This document shows, in pieces, positions 33,263-41,714 of a DNA stretch of 64,000 nt. Each line of letters opens with the position of its first letter. Within the stretch, counting starts at the first letter, position 1. A model generated the notes under the pieces. The model worked only from the letters and a program-made list of their open reading frames with translations. It had not been told where the DNA came from and searched no databases. Source of the stretch: Nocardia asteroides (GTDB lineage Bacteria; Actinomycetota; Actinomycetes; Mycobacteriales; Mycobacteriaceae); contig NZ_LR134352.1 of assembly GCF_900637185.1 (NCBI RefSeq), positions 3,524,001 to 3,588,000 on the forward strand, read 5' to 3'. The translations under genes and the position numbers were made by a program.

Positions 33263-34027
33263 ATGGACACCGAACTCTGTGAACCGCAGTCGATCCGCAA
33301 TGCCACGATCATCGGGGACCCGGAGGAGACCGCGCGGCTCGTCCGCCGCCTGACCCGCCGTGCCGCGGCCACCACCGCGGGCGCCGAGGTCACGCTCGCG
33401 TGGACGACGGATCACGCCGATCACACGATCCGCCTCACCGAGCTGTCGAGCCACGCGCCCCTCGCGACACTGGAGCGGGCCATCCGGCTGGCCGACGGAG
33501 TGGTCGTCGTCATGAGCGCCGCGGTGCCACGCGCGCCCCGGCTCGAGGCGATCCTGCGCGTCGCCGACGATCATCAGGTCGCCCGCCTGTGCCTGGTGAC
33601 CGGGCTCGAGCACCCCGGCGCCGACTTCGACCGCTGTGTCGGCACGATCGCGCACACCCACGGCGCGGTCCCGCTGACGGTGCAGATTCCGCACGGCCTC
33701 GGCGCCGAGTTCACCGGCGTCATCGATCTGGTCCCGATGTGGGCACTGGAACCGATGGCTGCCGAGTTCTACGGCCACCACTGGCCGATCGCCGAACAGC
33801 ACTACCGCGCCCTCGTGACCGCGGTGACGAATCAGGACGCCCCGCGCCGGCTCCCGCCCAGCCGGATGTACGACCGCGTCCGCCACCTCACCCACATCGG
33901 CGACGCCGCACCGGTCCTGTGCGACGCGGGCGGGCGTAACGACATCGCCCCGTTCCTGGACGCCGTCATCCGCTATCTACCGTCCCCGCTGCACGTCTGC
34001 CAGCCGGAACACGCCCTCGACTATTGA
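33263..34027 (+). CDS. Stand-alone degenerate EF-G G-domain protein
   Basis: This 254-residue protein aligns by eye with domain I of translation factor EF-G and nothing else. Matching segments in order are IRNATIIGDP near the start, LERAIRLADGVVVVM (EF-G VERSMRVLDGAVMV), VARLCLVTGLEHPGADFDRC (VPRIAFVNKMDRMGANF), GAEFTGVIDLVPMWAL (EEHFTGVVDLVKMKAI) and APVLCDAGGRNDIAPFLDAV with IRYLPSPL. The nucleotide-binding motifs are all lost: the P-loop position reads GDPEETA, DTPGH reads LTELSSHA and NKMD reads TGLE. Domains II-V are absent. It therefore cannot be a working GTPase. Start ATG 33263 has GGAG 12 bases upstream; ATG 33221 is an alternative. Role unknown. Confidence 0.8.
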   Translation: MDTELCEPQSIRNATIIGDPEETARLVRRLTRRAAATTAGAEVTLAWTTDHADHTIRLTELSSHAPLATLERAIRLADGVVVVMSAAVPRAPRLEAILRVADDHQVARLCLVTGLEHPGADFDRCVGTIAHTHGAVPLTVQIPHGLGAEFTGVIDLVPMWALEPMAAEFYGHHWPIAEQHYRALVTAVTNQDAPRRLPPSRMYDRVRHLTHIGDAAPVLCDAGGRNDIAPFLDAVIRYLPSPLHVCQPEHALDY

Positions 34028-34279
34028 CGAGCGTTGTCCGAGAGCCCTACTCGCCCTAAATAATTCGATGATCCGCCGGCCGTCGAGGGTCTCACGCAGC
34101 ATGTGGCCGAAGGCCGAATCCCGGACGCAGGCATCGCCTACCTCGGCGGCACGCCGCCACATACCGCGGGCGGACTCGGCACGGTGCAGGTCCACCAGCG
34201 GCGACAGCAGGTGCCCGATATGCGGAATCTCATTCCACCAGGTGGTTTTCGCGCCCAGCGAGATTCCCTCCCGCGGCAT
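33977..34279 (-). pseudogene. Possible small gene or gene remnant
   Basis: A 100-codon minus-strand frame (MPREGISLGAKTTWWNEIPH to ADVQRGR) has good codon use from 34279 down to about 34073 and then degenerates (TTA, TTT, AGG, AGT codons) before entering antisense sequence of the EF-G-like gene. The readable part resembles no family I know. It may be the remnant of a gene whose C-terminus was lost, or a small real gene. No ribosome-binding site is visible. The rest of the gap from 34028 to 34339 holds nothing clear. Confidence 0.25.
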
Positions 34280-34339
34280 CGATGTCGAACGCTGACCCGA
34301 TGATCCAAGAGTCGACCGGCGGCTACCCCTGGACCGCCG

Positions 34340-36818
34340 CTACACCGGGCGGGTGACGTCGTCCCCAGTATCCTCCTCGACCGATGCGGCGGGCCCGCCC
34401 ATCGTCTCGGCGACCCCGCCTCCGACCGGCGCGGCAGCGCCGACGGTCGGCGCCGGTGCCGGACCGGACGACGCCGCCAGTTTCCGAACGCAGGCGGCGG
34501 CCGTCTTGAACAGCGGTTGTTTCGACGCCGGGTCCCATTCGGTGCGCGTGAGCTCGTTCGCGGCCCGGTCATGGTCGCCGCCGGTGTCCCAATAGCCGTA
34601 GTGGAAGGGCAGGAACAGAACTCCCGGCCGGATACCGCTGATCCGGGCGTGGGCCCGCACCGCGCCCCGCCTGGTCTGGACTTCGAGCAGGTCGCCTTCG
34701 CCGATCGTCAGACGGTCCGCGTCGTCCTCGGACATCTCCACCCACACCTGCGGGGCGGCCGCGTCCAGCTGTGCCGCCCGGGCTGTCTTCGTCCGGGTGT
34801 GGAAGTGGTACAGGGTGCGCCCGGTGATCAGCGCGAACGGGAATTCGGTATCGGGCCTCTCGGACGCGGGCAGATAGTGGGCGGATTTCAGCATCGCCCG
34901 ACCGGCCGGATCGGTGCGGCGGTACGCGGCGGCATCGTACGGTTCGCCGGTGATCAGGTCCTTGCCGTAGGACTCGCAGTAGTCGGGGTCGCTCCAGAAA
35001 CGGCCGTCGGCGTACAGGCGTTCGGTGCCCGCGGGATGCTCTGCGGTGCACGGCCATTGGATTCCGGAACCGCCGCGCAACGCGGCGTAGGTGAGTCCGG
35101 TGTAGTCGCACGGGCGGCCCGCGGAACACCGCTTCCACGCCTCGAAGGCCCCCTCTGCGTCATCCCATGACACCAGCGGCGCGCCGTCCTTGTCGCGGAA
35201 GCCCATGCGATGCGCGAAGTCCAGGAAGATGTCGAGGTCGGGCCGGGCCGCACCCGGTGGCTCCACCGCTGTGTCCGAGAGATGGACGGTGCGATCGGCA
35301 TTGGTGAAACATCCGGTCTTCTCGCCCCACGCCGCCGCGGGCAGCACCACATCGGCCAGCGCGGTGGTCTCGGTGGGGAAGATGTCCTGCACCACCAGGA
35401 AAAGGCTGTCGCGGCCGAGGATCGAGCGGATCCGGCCCAGGTCCGGGAGCGACGCGGCCGGGTTGGTGGCGCTGACCCACAGCATCCGCAACGTGCCCTG
35501 TTCGGCGTTGTCGATCATCTGCATGGCATGGGTCGGCGCGCTGTCGTGTGTTATCCGCTCCCGCTCCACATTCCAGAGTTCGGCCAGCTGTGCGAGATGA
35601 GTGTCGTTGGCCCAGTTGCGGAAACCGGCGATGTCGCCGTCGGCACCGCACTCGCGGGTGTTCTGCGCCGTCGGCACCGTTCATCTGCAGCACACCGCAC
35701 CCCGGCCTGCCGAGCATGCCCCGGATCAACTGCAGATTGTTGACCTGCACGGCCGCGGCCGTGGCCTGATGTGACTGGTAGAAGCCCTGCAGCACGGTGG
35801 AGAGCAGGCGCTGGGCGCCGGCGAGGATCGCCCCGGCCGCGCGGATGTCGTCGGCGGCGACCCCACAGAGGGGTGCGACGACATCCGGTGCGTACCCGGC
35901 CACCGTGGCGCGCAAATCGTCGTAGCCCACCGTGTGCCGCGCGAGATAGTCCAGGTCGACGCCGCCACGGACGATGACCTCGTGCAGCAGCGCGTTCAGC
36001 AACGCGACATTGGTTCCCGGCAGCGGCGCCAGATGCACCGCGGCCCGTTCGGCCACCGCCGTCCGTCGCGGATCGACACAGAGGAGCAGGGGAGGATCCG
36101 TGCCCGCGAGCCGGTCCAGGATGCGGGCCCACAGGACGGTCTGGGTCTCGGCCACATTGTGTCCGAACAGGGCGATGACATCGGCGTGGTCGACATCGGT
36201 GTAGGAACCGGGCTGCCCGTCACAGCCGAAGGACTCCTTCAACGCCTCGGCCGCGGTGGCGGTGCACAGGCGCGTGTTCCCGTCGACATGGTTGGTGCCG
36301 ATGCCCGCCCGCGCGACGATCCCGAGCGTGTAGTACTCCTCGAGAAACAACTGGCCGGAGGTGTAGAACCCGATCGAGGACGGCCCCTCCGCCGCCAGCA
36401 GCGCCTTGGTGTGCTGGGTGATCCGGCGCATGGCGGTATCCCAGTCGGTCTCGACCAACGCACCGCCGCGCCGGATCAGGGGGCAGGCGAGGCGTTCCCG
36501 GGAATGATTGGCCTGCCAGCCGAACAGGTCCTTCGGGTCCAACCTGCCACGATTGACCCGGTCGGCCGCGCGGCCGCGCACCCCGACGATCCGGCCGTCG
36601 GCGACCGCGATGTCGAGCGCGTCGCCGTTGGAATGCAGCACCGAGGCCGACTGCACCCAGCGGTCGACGCCGGCGGGCTCGACCCCGTCGAGATATCTGT
36701 CGACCCGCACCGGCCATTCCTCGCCGGGCCCGTACGGCGTCCGCTTCCCCCACGGCTGTGCGATCCGGTCCCGTCGCTCCATATCGGCGACGTACCCCGG
36801 CGGGCGCGACCGAACCAT
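34340..36818 (-). pseudogene. Molybdopterin oxidoreductase (nitrate reductase/formate dehydrogenase-like) with a frameshift
   Basis: The gene is read in two frames. The first (36818 to about 35676) covers VDRYLDGVEPAGVDRWVQSA, GQLFLEEYYTLGIVARAGI, DGNTRLCTATAAEALKE, GHNVAETQTVLWAR and GRPGCGVLQMNG. The second (about 35674 to 34340) continues with PTAQNTRECGADGD and ends with the C-terminal molybdopterin-binding barrel (ALITGRTLYHFHTRTKTARA, FLPFHYGYWDTGG). The family continues MNG with QPTAQN, so two bases appear deleted at 35675. The N-terminal cysteines that hold an iron-sulfur cluster in related enzymes are Ser, His and Asp here (SASVLHSNGDALD). Start ATG 36818 or 36782. Either a broken gene or a sequence error. 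Confidence 0.85.
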
Positions 36819-36965
36819 GATCGACGCGCGCCGCCGTGGGTATCGCCGGACGGAGAAATCAGCGCCCGACCCATCCCGGGGTCATCGCTGCGCGAACTCC
36901 GTCCGCACTTCACGACGGCCGGGTTCGCCGGCCGATGGCCGCCCCACCATCCATCAGGAGGAACC

Positions 36966-37520
36966 GTGCACAGCGAACTGGGCGAAGTAGTCGTGGCGAG
37001 TACCGTCCGGGACGGTGACCGCGAGATCGGCATCGAGATCGCCGACCCCCGGCAGGACACCACGACACAGCTCTGGCACTGCACCTACCGTGTGGCGGGC
37101 GCACGAACCCATCGGGTGCGCGGAGCCGACCGGCTCTCCGCGCTGTACGCGGCCCTGCTGGATGTGCACAGCGCACCCTCCCGGTTCGCCGCTCAGGGCT
37201 CCGCATCCGGCCCCCGCGAACCCACCGCCGCCCGCTTCCCAGCGCACCGCGGTTCCCCACCGCGACCCCGCGAATTCGGCCAACCTCTGGGCGCCCGCAC
37301 CGTCGACACCGCGGCGGGCCCGGTGGTCGTCCTGCTCGGCCGCCCTCGCCGCGACCCCGAACGCCCCCACACCTGCCTGTGCCCGTTCCGCATCGGCGAC
37401 CGCACCGAGGCGTTCGGCCAGGGATTCGACGACGTCCACGCCCTGACCGCGGCCATCTCCGACGTAGCCGCCATCCTCGCCATCCCCCGAGACTGGCCCG
37501 CCCGCCCCACCAACCCCTAG
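36966..37520 (+). CDS. Hypothetical protein, possibly DUF6968-type
   Basis: This 184-residue soluble protein starts with a GTG behind a perfect AGGAGG four bases away. Its first part (HSELGEVVVASTVRDGDREI, GIEIADPRQDTTTQLWHCTY) reads like a small beta domain that is repeated in weaker form near the end (ERPHTCLCPFRIGDRTEAF, with GFDDVHALTAAISDVAAIL). It resembles the DUF6968 type in my memory, but I am unsure. A long upstream extension of the frame is antisense to the molybdo-oxidoreductase gene. Function unknown. Confidence 0.6.
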   Translation: MHSELGEVVVASTVRDGDREIGIEIADPRQDTTTQLWHCTYRVAGARTHRVRGADRLSALYAALLDVHSAPSRFAAQGSASGPREPTAARFPAHRGSPPRPREFGQPLGARTVDTAAGPVVVLLGRPRRDPERPHTCLCPFRIGDRTEAFGQGFDDVHALTAAISDVAAILAIPRDWPARPTNP

Positions 37521-37616
37521 CGTCCGAACATCATCCAGCTCAGGGCACGCGACGGGACAACGATCGGCCGGGGATCAGGGTTGAGAGTTGGGACACGATG
37601 CGGCTTTCCGAGGGGG

Positions 37617-37644
37617 AACCTTACCCTCCCGTAAGGGTAGAGTT
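37617..37644. promoter_or_regulatory. MerR-type operator/promoter of the SulP-MerR pair
   Basis: Eleven-bp arms at 37617-37627 and 37634-37644 match inversely at 9 positions (AACxxTACCCT and its complement) around a 6-bp centre. MerR regulators bind such spaced palindromes inside their target promoters. It lies 66 bp before the SulP start, and the MerR gene is second in the operon. Confidence 0.55.
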
Positions 37645-37709
37645 CGGGCCGCTGGAGGGCGGGTCGCCGTTCCGGCGAGTTCGCGTGTGGGTTGGGAGAT
37701 GGGGTTTTG

Positions 37710-39227
37710 ATGGTGTCGACGACGCAGCGACCGGTCGACGAGGGATCGGTGCTGGCGGCGCTGCGCAGTCCGAAACGACTGCGGACCGAGGTGCTGGCCG
37801 GTCTGGTGGTCGCGCTGGCGTTGATTCCGGAGGCGATCTCGTTCTCGATCATCGCCGGCGTCGACCCGAGCGTCGGGCTGTTCGCGTCGTTCACCATGGC
37901 GGTGACGATCGCCGTCGTCGGCGGTCGCCGGGCGATGATCTCGGCGGCGACCGGCGCTGTCGCCCTGGTTATCGCCCCGCTGGTCGCCGACCACGGGCTC
38001 GACTATCTGATCGCCACGGTCATCCTGGCCGGGGTGCTGCAGATCGTGCTCAGTGTGGTCGGGGTCGCGCGGCTCATGCGGTTCATCCCGCGCAGTGTCA
38101 TGGTCGGCTTCGTCAACGCCCTGGCGATCCTGGTCTTCAGCGCGCAGATCCCGCACCTGATCGGCGTGCCGTGGCTGGTGTACCCGATGGTCGTGACCGG
38201 CATCCTGGTGCTGGTGTTCCTGCCCAAGCTGACGACGGCCGTCCCGGCTCCGCTGGTGGCGATCGTGCTGCTGACCGCGGTCACCCTCGCCTTCTCGCTC
38301 GATGTGCCCGACGTCGGTGACGAGGGCGAGCTGCCGTCGAACCTGCCGGGCTGGCTGCTCCCGGACGTGCCCTTCACCCTGGACACGCTGCGTATCATCG
38401 CCCCCTACGCCCTCGCGATGGCACTGGTCGGGCTGCTCGAATCGCTGATGACCGCCAAGCTGGTCGACGACATCACCGACACGAGGTCCGACAAGACCCG
38501 CGAAGCGTGGGGCCAGGGCGTCGCCAACGTGGTGACCGGCTTCTTCGGCGGCATGGGTGGCTGCGCGATGATCGGGCAGACCATGATCAATGTGAAGACC
38601 TCCGGTGCCCGCACCCGCATCTCGACATTCCTCGCCGGCGCGTTCCTGCTGATCCTGGTGGTCGGCCTCGGTGACCTGGTCGCGCTCATCCCGATGGCGG
38701 CACTGGTCGCGGTGATGATCATGGTGTCGGTGGGCACCCTGGACTGGCACTCCGTCTCGCCGAAGACACTGCGGCGCATGCCCATCGCCGAGACCACGGT
38801 CATGGTCGTCACCGTCGTCGTCACGGTAGCCACCCACAATCTCGCCTACGGTGTGGTCGCCGGTGTGCTGACCGCGATGGTCGCGTTCGCGCACCGCGTC
38901 GCGCATTTCACCGAGGTGGACAAGGTCTCCGAGGCCGACACCGATCACGACGGCGCGATCGACACCCGCGTGTACAAGGTCCGCGGCGAATTGTTCTTCG
39001 CGTCGAGCAACGATCTGGTGTACCAGTTCGACTACGTGGGTGATCCGGCCAATATCGTGATCGACATGTCGGACGCACACATCTGGGACGCCTCCACCGT
39101 GGCCACCCTCGACGCCGTCACCACGAAGTACGCGGCGAAGGGCAAGACGGCGCGGATCGTCGGATTGAACGCGGCCTCACAGGCCCGCCACGGCCGGTTG
39201 TCCGGATTGCTGCCCGGTGCCCACTGA
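37710..39227 (+). CDS. SulP-family anion transporter with STAS domain
   Basis: This 505-residue protein has the SulP membrane domain (VLAGLVVALALIPEAISFSI, GLFASFTMAVTIAVVGGRRA, GFFGGMGGCAMIGQTMINVK) and a C-terminal STAS domain (YKVRGELFFASSNDLVYQFD, IVIDMSDAHIWDASTVATLD). SulP proteins transport sulfate, bicarbonate or other anions by symport or exchange; the ion is not determined. The ATG at 37710 has GGGG upstream; a TTG at 37692 is an alternative. The MerR gene that overlaps its 3' end by 11 bp probably controls it. Confidence 0.92.
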   Translation: MVSTTQRPVDEGSVLAALRSPKRLRTEVLAGLVVALALIPEAISFSIIAGVDPSVGLFASFTMAVTIAVVGGRRAMISAATGAVALVIAPLVADHGLDYLIATVILAGVLQIVLSVVGVARLMRFIPRSVMVGFVNALAILVFSAQIPHLIGVPWLVYPMVVTGILVLVFLPKLTTAVPAPLVAIVLLTAVTLAFSLDVPDVGDEGELPSNLPGWLLPDVPFTLDTLRIIAPYALAMALVGLLESLMTAKLVDDITDTRSDKTREAWGQGVANVVTGFFGGMGGCAMIGQTMINVKTSGARTRISTFLAGAFLLILVVGLGDLVALIPMAALVAVMIMVSVGTLDWHSVSPKTLRRMPIAETTVMVVTVVVTVATHNLAYGVVAGVLTAMVAFAHRVAHFTEVDKVSEADTDHDGAIDTRVYKVRGELFFASSNDLVYQFDYVGDPANIVIDMSDAHIWDASTVATLDAVTTKYAAKGKTARIVGLNAASQARHGRLSGLLPGAH

Positions 39228-39627
39228 TTCCGGCGGCTACCTGCAGATCGGGCAGGTGGCCGACCGTACCGCCCTGTCGCTCAAGACGATCCGGCACTAC
39301 GACGAGGTCGGGCTCGTGCAGCCCTCGGCCCGGTCGGCCGGCGGATTCCGGCTCTATACCGCCGCCGATGTCGACAGGTTGCTGGTCATCCGCCGGATGA
39401 AACCGCTCGGCTTCACTCTCGCGGAGATGAAAGAGCTGCTCGAGGCGATCGACGTGCTCGACGGCGATTCCGCCGGCACCGCACGCCGCGATCAGGCGCG
39501 AACGACGCTGCTGGCCTACCGCGACAAGGCCGCTGACAGTGCCGACAGATTGCGCCGTCAGCTCGCATACGCGACCGAATTCACCGAGCTGCTCACCGAG
39601 CGGACCTCGGCGACACCGCCTGTCTGA
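39217..39627 (+). CDS. MerR-family regulator of the SulP operon
   Basis: This 136-residue regulator has an N-terminal MerR winged helix (LQIGQVADRTALSLKTIRHY, DEVGLVQPSARSAGGFRLYT) and a long dimerisation helix (ARTTLLAYRDKAADSADRLR). It lacks a cysteine pattern for metal binding. It begins with a GTG inside the 3' end of the SulP gene, so both are made together, and a palindromic MerR-type site lies upstream of SulP. Signal unknown. Confidence 0.9.
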   Translation: MPTDSGGYLQIGQVADRTALSLKTIRHYDEVGLVQPSARSAGGFRLYTAADVDRLLVIRRMKPLGFTLAEMKELLEAIDVLDGDSAGTARRDQARTTLLAYRDKAADSADRLRRQLAYATEFTELLTERTSATPPV

Positions 39628-40158
39628 CCTCCCCCGGGAATCGCCGCCGCGCGCTGAGTTGATGTCCCAAGTTCGCCAAATACGCGGCGACGCCGGGCAA
39701 CTCGACACAGCACCCTCCGGAGACATAGACGATTCCGGCAATCAGCTCCGGCACCCTGTGCCCGACGACCGAGATCGTTGCGCCCCCACCACTTGTACCG
39801 ACCAAGACCACCGGCCCGAACTCGCGGACCTGGCGAATCGTCTCTATGACGTGAGTTGCGTTGTCTTCCAGAGTGATCGACGTGGGCGGCGAGGGCAATG
39901 CGGTCAAGGCGCCGAGTTTTTGGGGCGCTTGATAGGCGAGCGGGAAGTGGCCGTCGAGGCCGTGGCCGGGCGGTCGACCGCCAGTCCGCGGTGTCCGAGC
40001 AAGGCCGGCTCCCGGAGCGCAGCGGACCACGACGCGGAGCTGCCGTGCGCACCGTGGACGAGCACGAACGAGAATGGATCGGGAATCTGATCTGCTGCGA
40101 GCGGATCGGATCTCTTCAGACCGGGGCACCCGTCGACGATAGCCCGCCGGAAGATCAC
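39593..40158 (-). pseudogene. Alpha/beta hydrolase gene with a frameshift and truncated C-terminus
   Basis: The first frame (from ATG 40158) gives PFSFVLVHGAHGSSASW and GHRGLAVDRP, then loses sense; the second continues with PGHGLDGHFPLAYQAPQ, VVLVGTSGGGATISVVGH (nucleophile elbow GTSGG) and VAAYLANLGHQL. One missing G in the CGCCC run near 39965 accounts for the change. Relatives are roughly 300 or more residues, but here the frame stops soon after, at 39593, and lacks the C-terminal acid and histidine. It looks like a dead esterase-type gene. Its 3' end overlaps the MerR gene. Confidence 0.65.
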
Positions 40159-40207
40159 CTACGGTCAGCCGAAGTAGGGCCCGCACCCCCGTGCGCTGAC
40201 CTCTCCG

Positions 40208-40285
40208 TTCCGCTCCGGACCACGGCCGACGCACACGTCGACGCTCGCGGGCCGAGGCCCGGTCTCCTCGGGGTCCGGAGCGGAA
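40208..40285. repeat. Perfect 14-bp inverted repeat enclosing 50 bp
   Basis: TTCCGCTCCGGACC at 40208-40221 is repeated inversely at 40272-40285, just after the acetyltransferase stop codon (40289). The enclosed 50 bp are GC-rich with internal short repeats. It could form a long hairpin acting as a terminator, or be the trace of a small mobile element. It occurs once in the window as far as I can see. Confidence 0.5.
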
Positions 40286-40288
40286 AGG

Positions 40289-41095
40289 TCAGTTCGCGAG
40301 TTGGTAGAAGGCGATCGGTGAGTTCGGGGTGAAACCGATGCGCGGGTAGACGGGCGCGCCCGCGGCGGTGGCGTGCAGGGTGGCGCGGGTGAGACCGGTG
40401 GCGCGGATCCCTTCGAAGAGCGCCTTGCGGGTGACCGCCTCGCCGTAACCGTTGCGCTGCCAAGTGGGCGCGGTGGCGACCAGCACGACGAACAGCCGCC
40501 CCTGGGTGGCCACGGTCGCCGCGCAGGTCACCGGTTCGCCCGCCCGCAGCCCGAGCCAGGCGTGCACGCCGGACGTCCACAGTGCCGAACCCGCCAGCCC
40601 GTCACGCCCGTCGGCCAGGGGGAAGCCGTAGCCGGCGGAATTGAGATCGGCGTAGGCGCGCAGATGCTCCTCGGTGCCGACCCGGACGAAGGTCAGATCC
40701 GGATGCGTGGGCTCGGCGAGCCCCGCGAGCTCCGCCGACATCCCGGTGCCGGGAAACGCGTACTGCAACCCCGCGCGGTCGGCGGCAGCGGCGAGTCCGG
40801 CGCGTGCTTCGCCGTCGAGCAGGTCCTCGAACAGCCAGAGGAACCCCGGCTGCCGCTTGGCGCGCATGACGGCCGCGACCTCGCCCAGCCGCCGGTCGAG
40901 CAGCTGGGTGCCGATACCGGTCTCGGTGAGCGTCACCGCATTCCAGAACGCGAAGCGGCAGTCCGCCCAGCGGACCGCGACACCGTCGAGATCCCGGACA
41001 TCGGCCCCGGGATCACGATCGAGGACCAGCGCCCGCCAGGCCACGGTGAGTTGTTCGACCGATTCGACGGTCTCGATGAGATCTGTCAACGCCAC
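40289..41095 (-). CDS. GNAT-family N-acetyltransferase
   Basis: This 268-residue protein has a variable N-terminal half and a C-terminal GNAT domain: AWLGLRAGEPVTCAATVATQ, VVLVATAPTWQRNGYGEAVT (acetyl-CoA binding Q-R-N-G-Y-G), then TLHATAAGAPVYPRIGFTPN. It transfers an acetyl group from acetyl-CoA to an amine of unknown identity. The GTG at 41095 is the start. It stands alone on the minus strand. Confidence 0.85.
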   Translation of the reverse strand: MALTDLIETVESVEQLTVAWRALVLDRDPGADVRDLDGVAVRWADCRFAFWNAVTLTETGIGTQLLDRRLGEVAAVMRAKRQPGFLWLFEDLLDGEARAGLAAAADRAGLQYAFPGTGMSAELAGLAEPTHPDLTFVRVGTEEHLRAYADLNSAGYGFPLADGRDGLAGSALWTSGVHAWLGLRAGEPVTCAATVATQGRLFVVLVATAPTWQRNGYGEAVTRKALFEGIRATGLTRATLHATAAGAPVYPRIGFTPNSPIAFYQLAN

Positions 41096-41214
41096 TCCGA
41101 TCAGAGGGTGCGATGCCGTCGACGGCCGGACCGATCACCGGAACCGCCGTCGCCGCATCGGGTGCAGAATCAGATTCTCGCTGCCCACGCCCTCAGTCGG
41201 TAGCCGAACCTCGA

Positions 41215-41601
41215 TCAGGGCGTATCGAGCACACTCACCGGAACCCCGTACGGCAGAAAGCGCACGCGGCGCCTGCTGTCGGTGTTGTCGCGATGGGCGC
41301 GTAACGCCTCGAGCTCGCTCGGGAACACCTGGTCGACCGTGGCCTGACCGTCGTCGTCGATCGTGTAGGCCGCCCACACGCCGCTGCCGGTCTCGCCGGT
41401 GGTCGCGCCCTCGGGCGCCGTCGGCCGCGGTTGCTGCGTGAACTGGCCGAACAGGGACGTCAGCGCGCCGATGCCGCCCTGATCCACCCGCCCCAGATAC
41501 TCCCCGGCCCGGTCGAGCATGTCGCGCAGCTCGTTTCCGGTGTCCCGGAACGCGCGCTCGAAATCCTCCGGATCGATATCGAAAGGACCGAAATTCGCCA
41601 T
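41215..41601 (-). CDS. Hypothetical soluble protein
   Basis: This 128-residue acidic protein begins at an ATG with AGGAGG seven bases upstream; the open frame starts 9 codons earlier without such a site. Residues 1-55 look helical (FDIDPEDFERAFRDTGNELR, DMLDRAGEYLGRVDQGG), and the second half has beta character (GVWAAYTIDDDGQATVDQVF, RRRVRFLPYGVPVSVL). The family is unknown to me. It is divergent from the MarR gene. Confidence 0.65.
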   Translation of the reverse strand: MANFGPFDIDPEDFERAFRDTGNELRDMLDRAGEYLGRVDQGGIGALTSLFGQFTQQPRPTAPEGATTGETGSGVWAAYTIDDDGQATVDQVFPSELEALRAHRDNTDSRRRVRFLPYGVPVSVLDTP

Positions 41602-41687
41602 CCCAAATCCTCCTGGACGAGTGGGCACCCTACGTTCACAGTGTCCTCGCGAAACGAGGTCCGCGCCATGCCTCGCCGGCGCCGATA

Positions 41688-41704
41688 TGACAACTCAGGT
41701 GTCA
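41688..41704. promoter_or_regulatory. MarR operator copy 1
   Basis: TGACAACTCAGGTGTCA is a 17-bp near-palindrome ending 10 bp before the marR GTG start. Two further copies lie before the hydrolase gene. Autoregulation is likely. Confidence 0.68.
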
Positions 41705-41714
41705 TACTGGCGAG

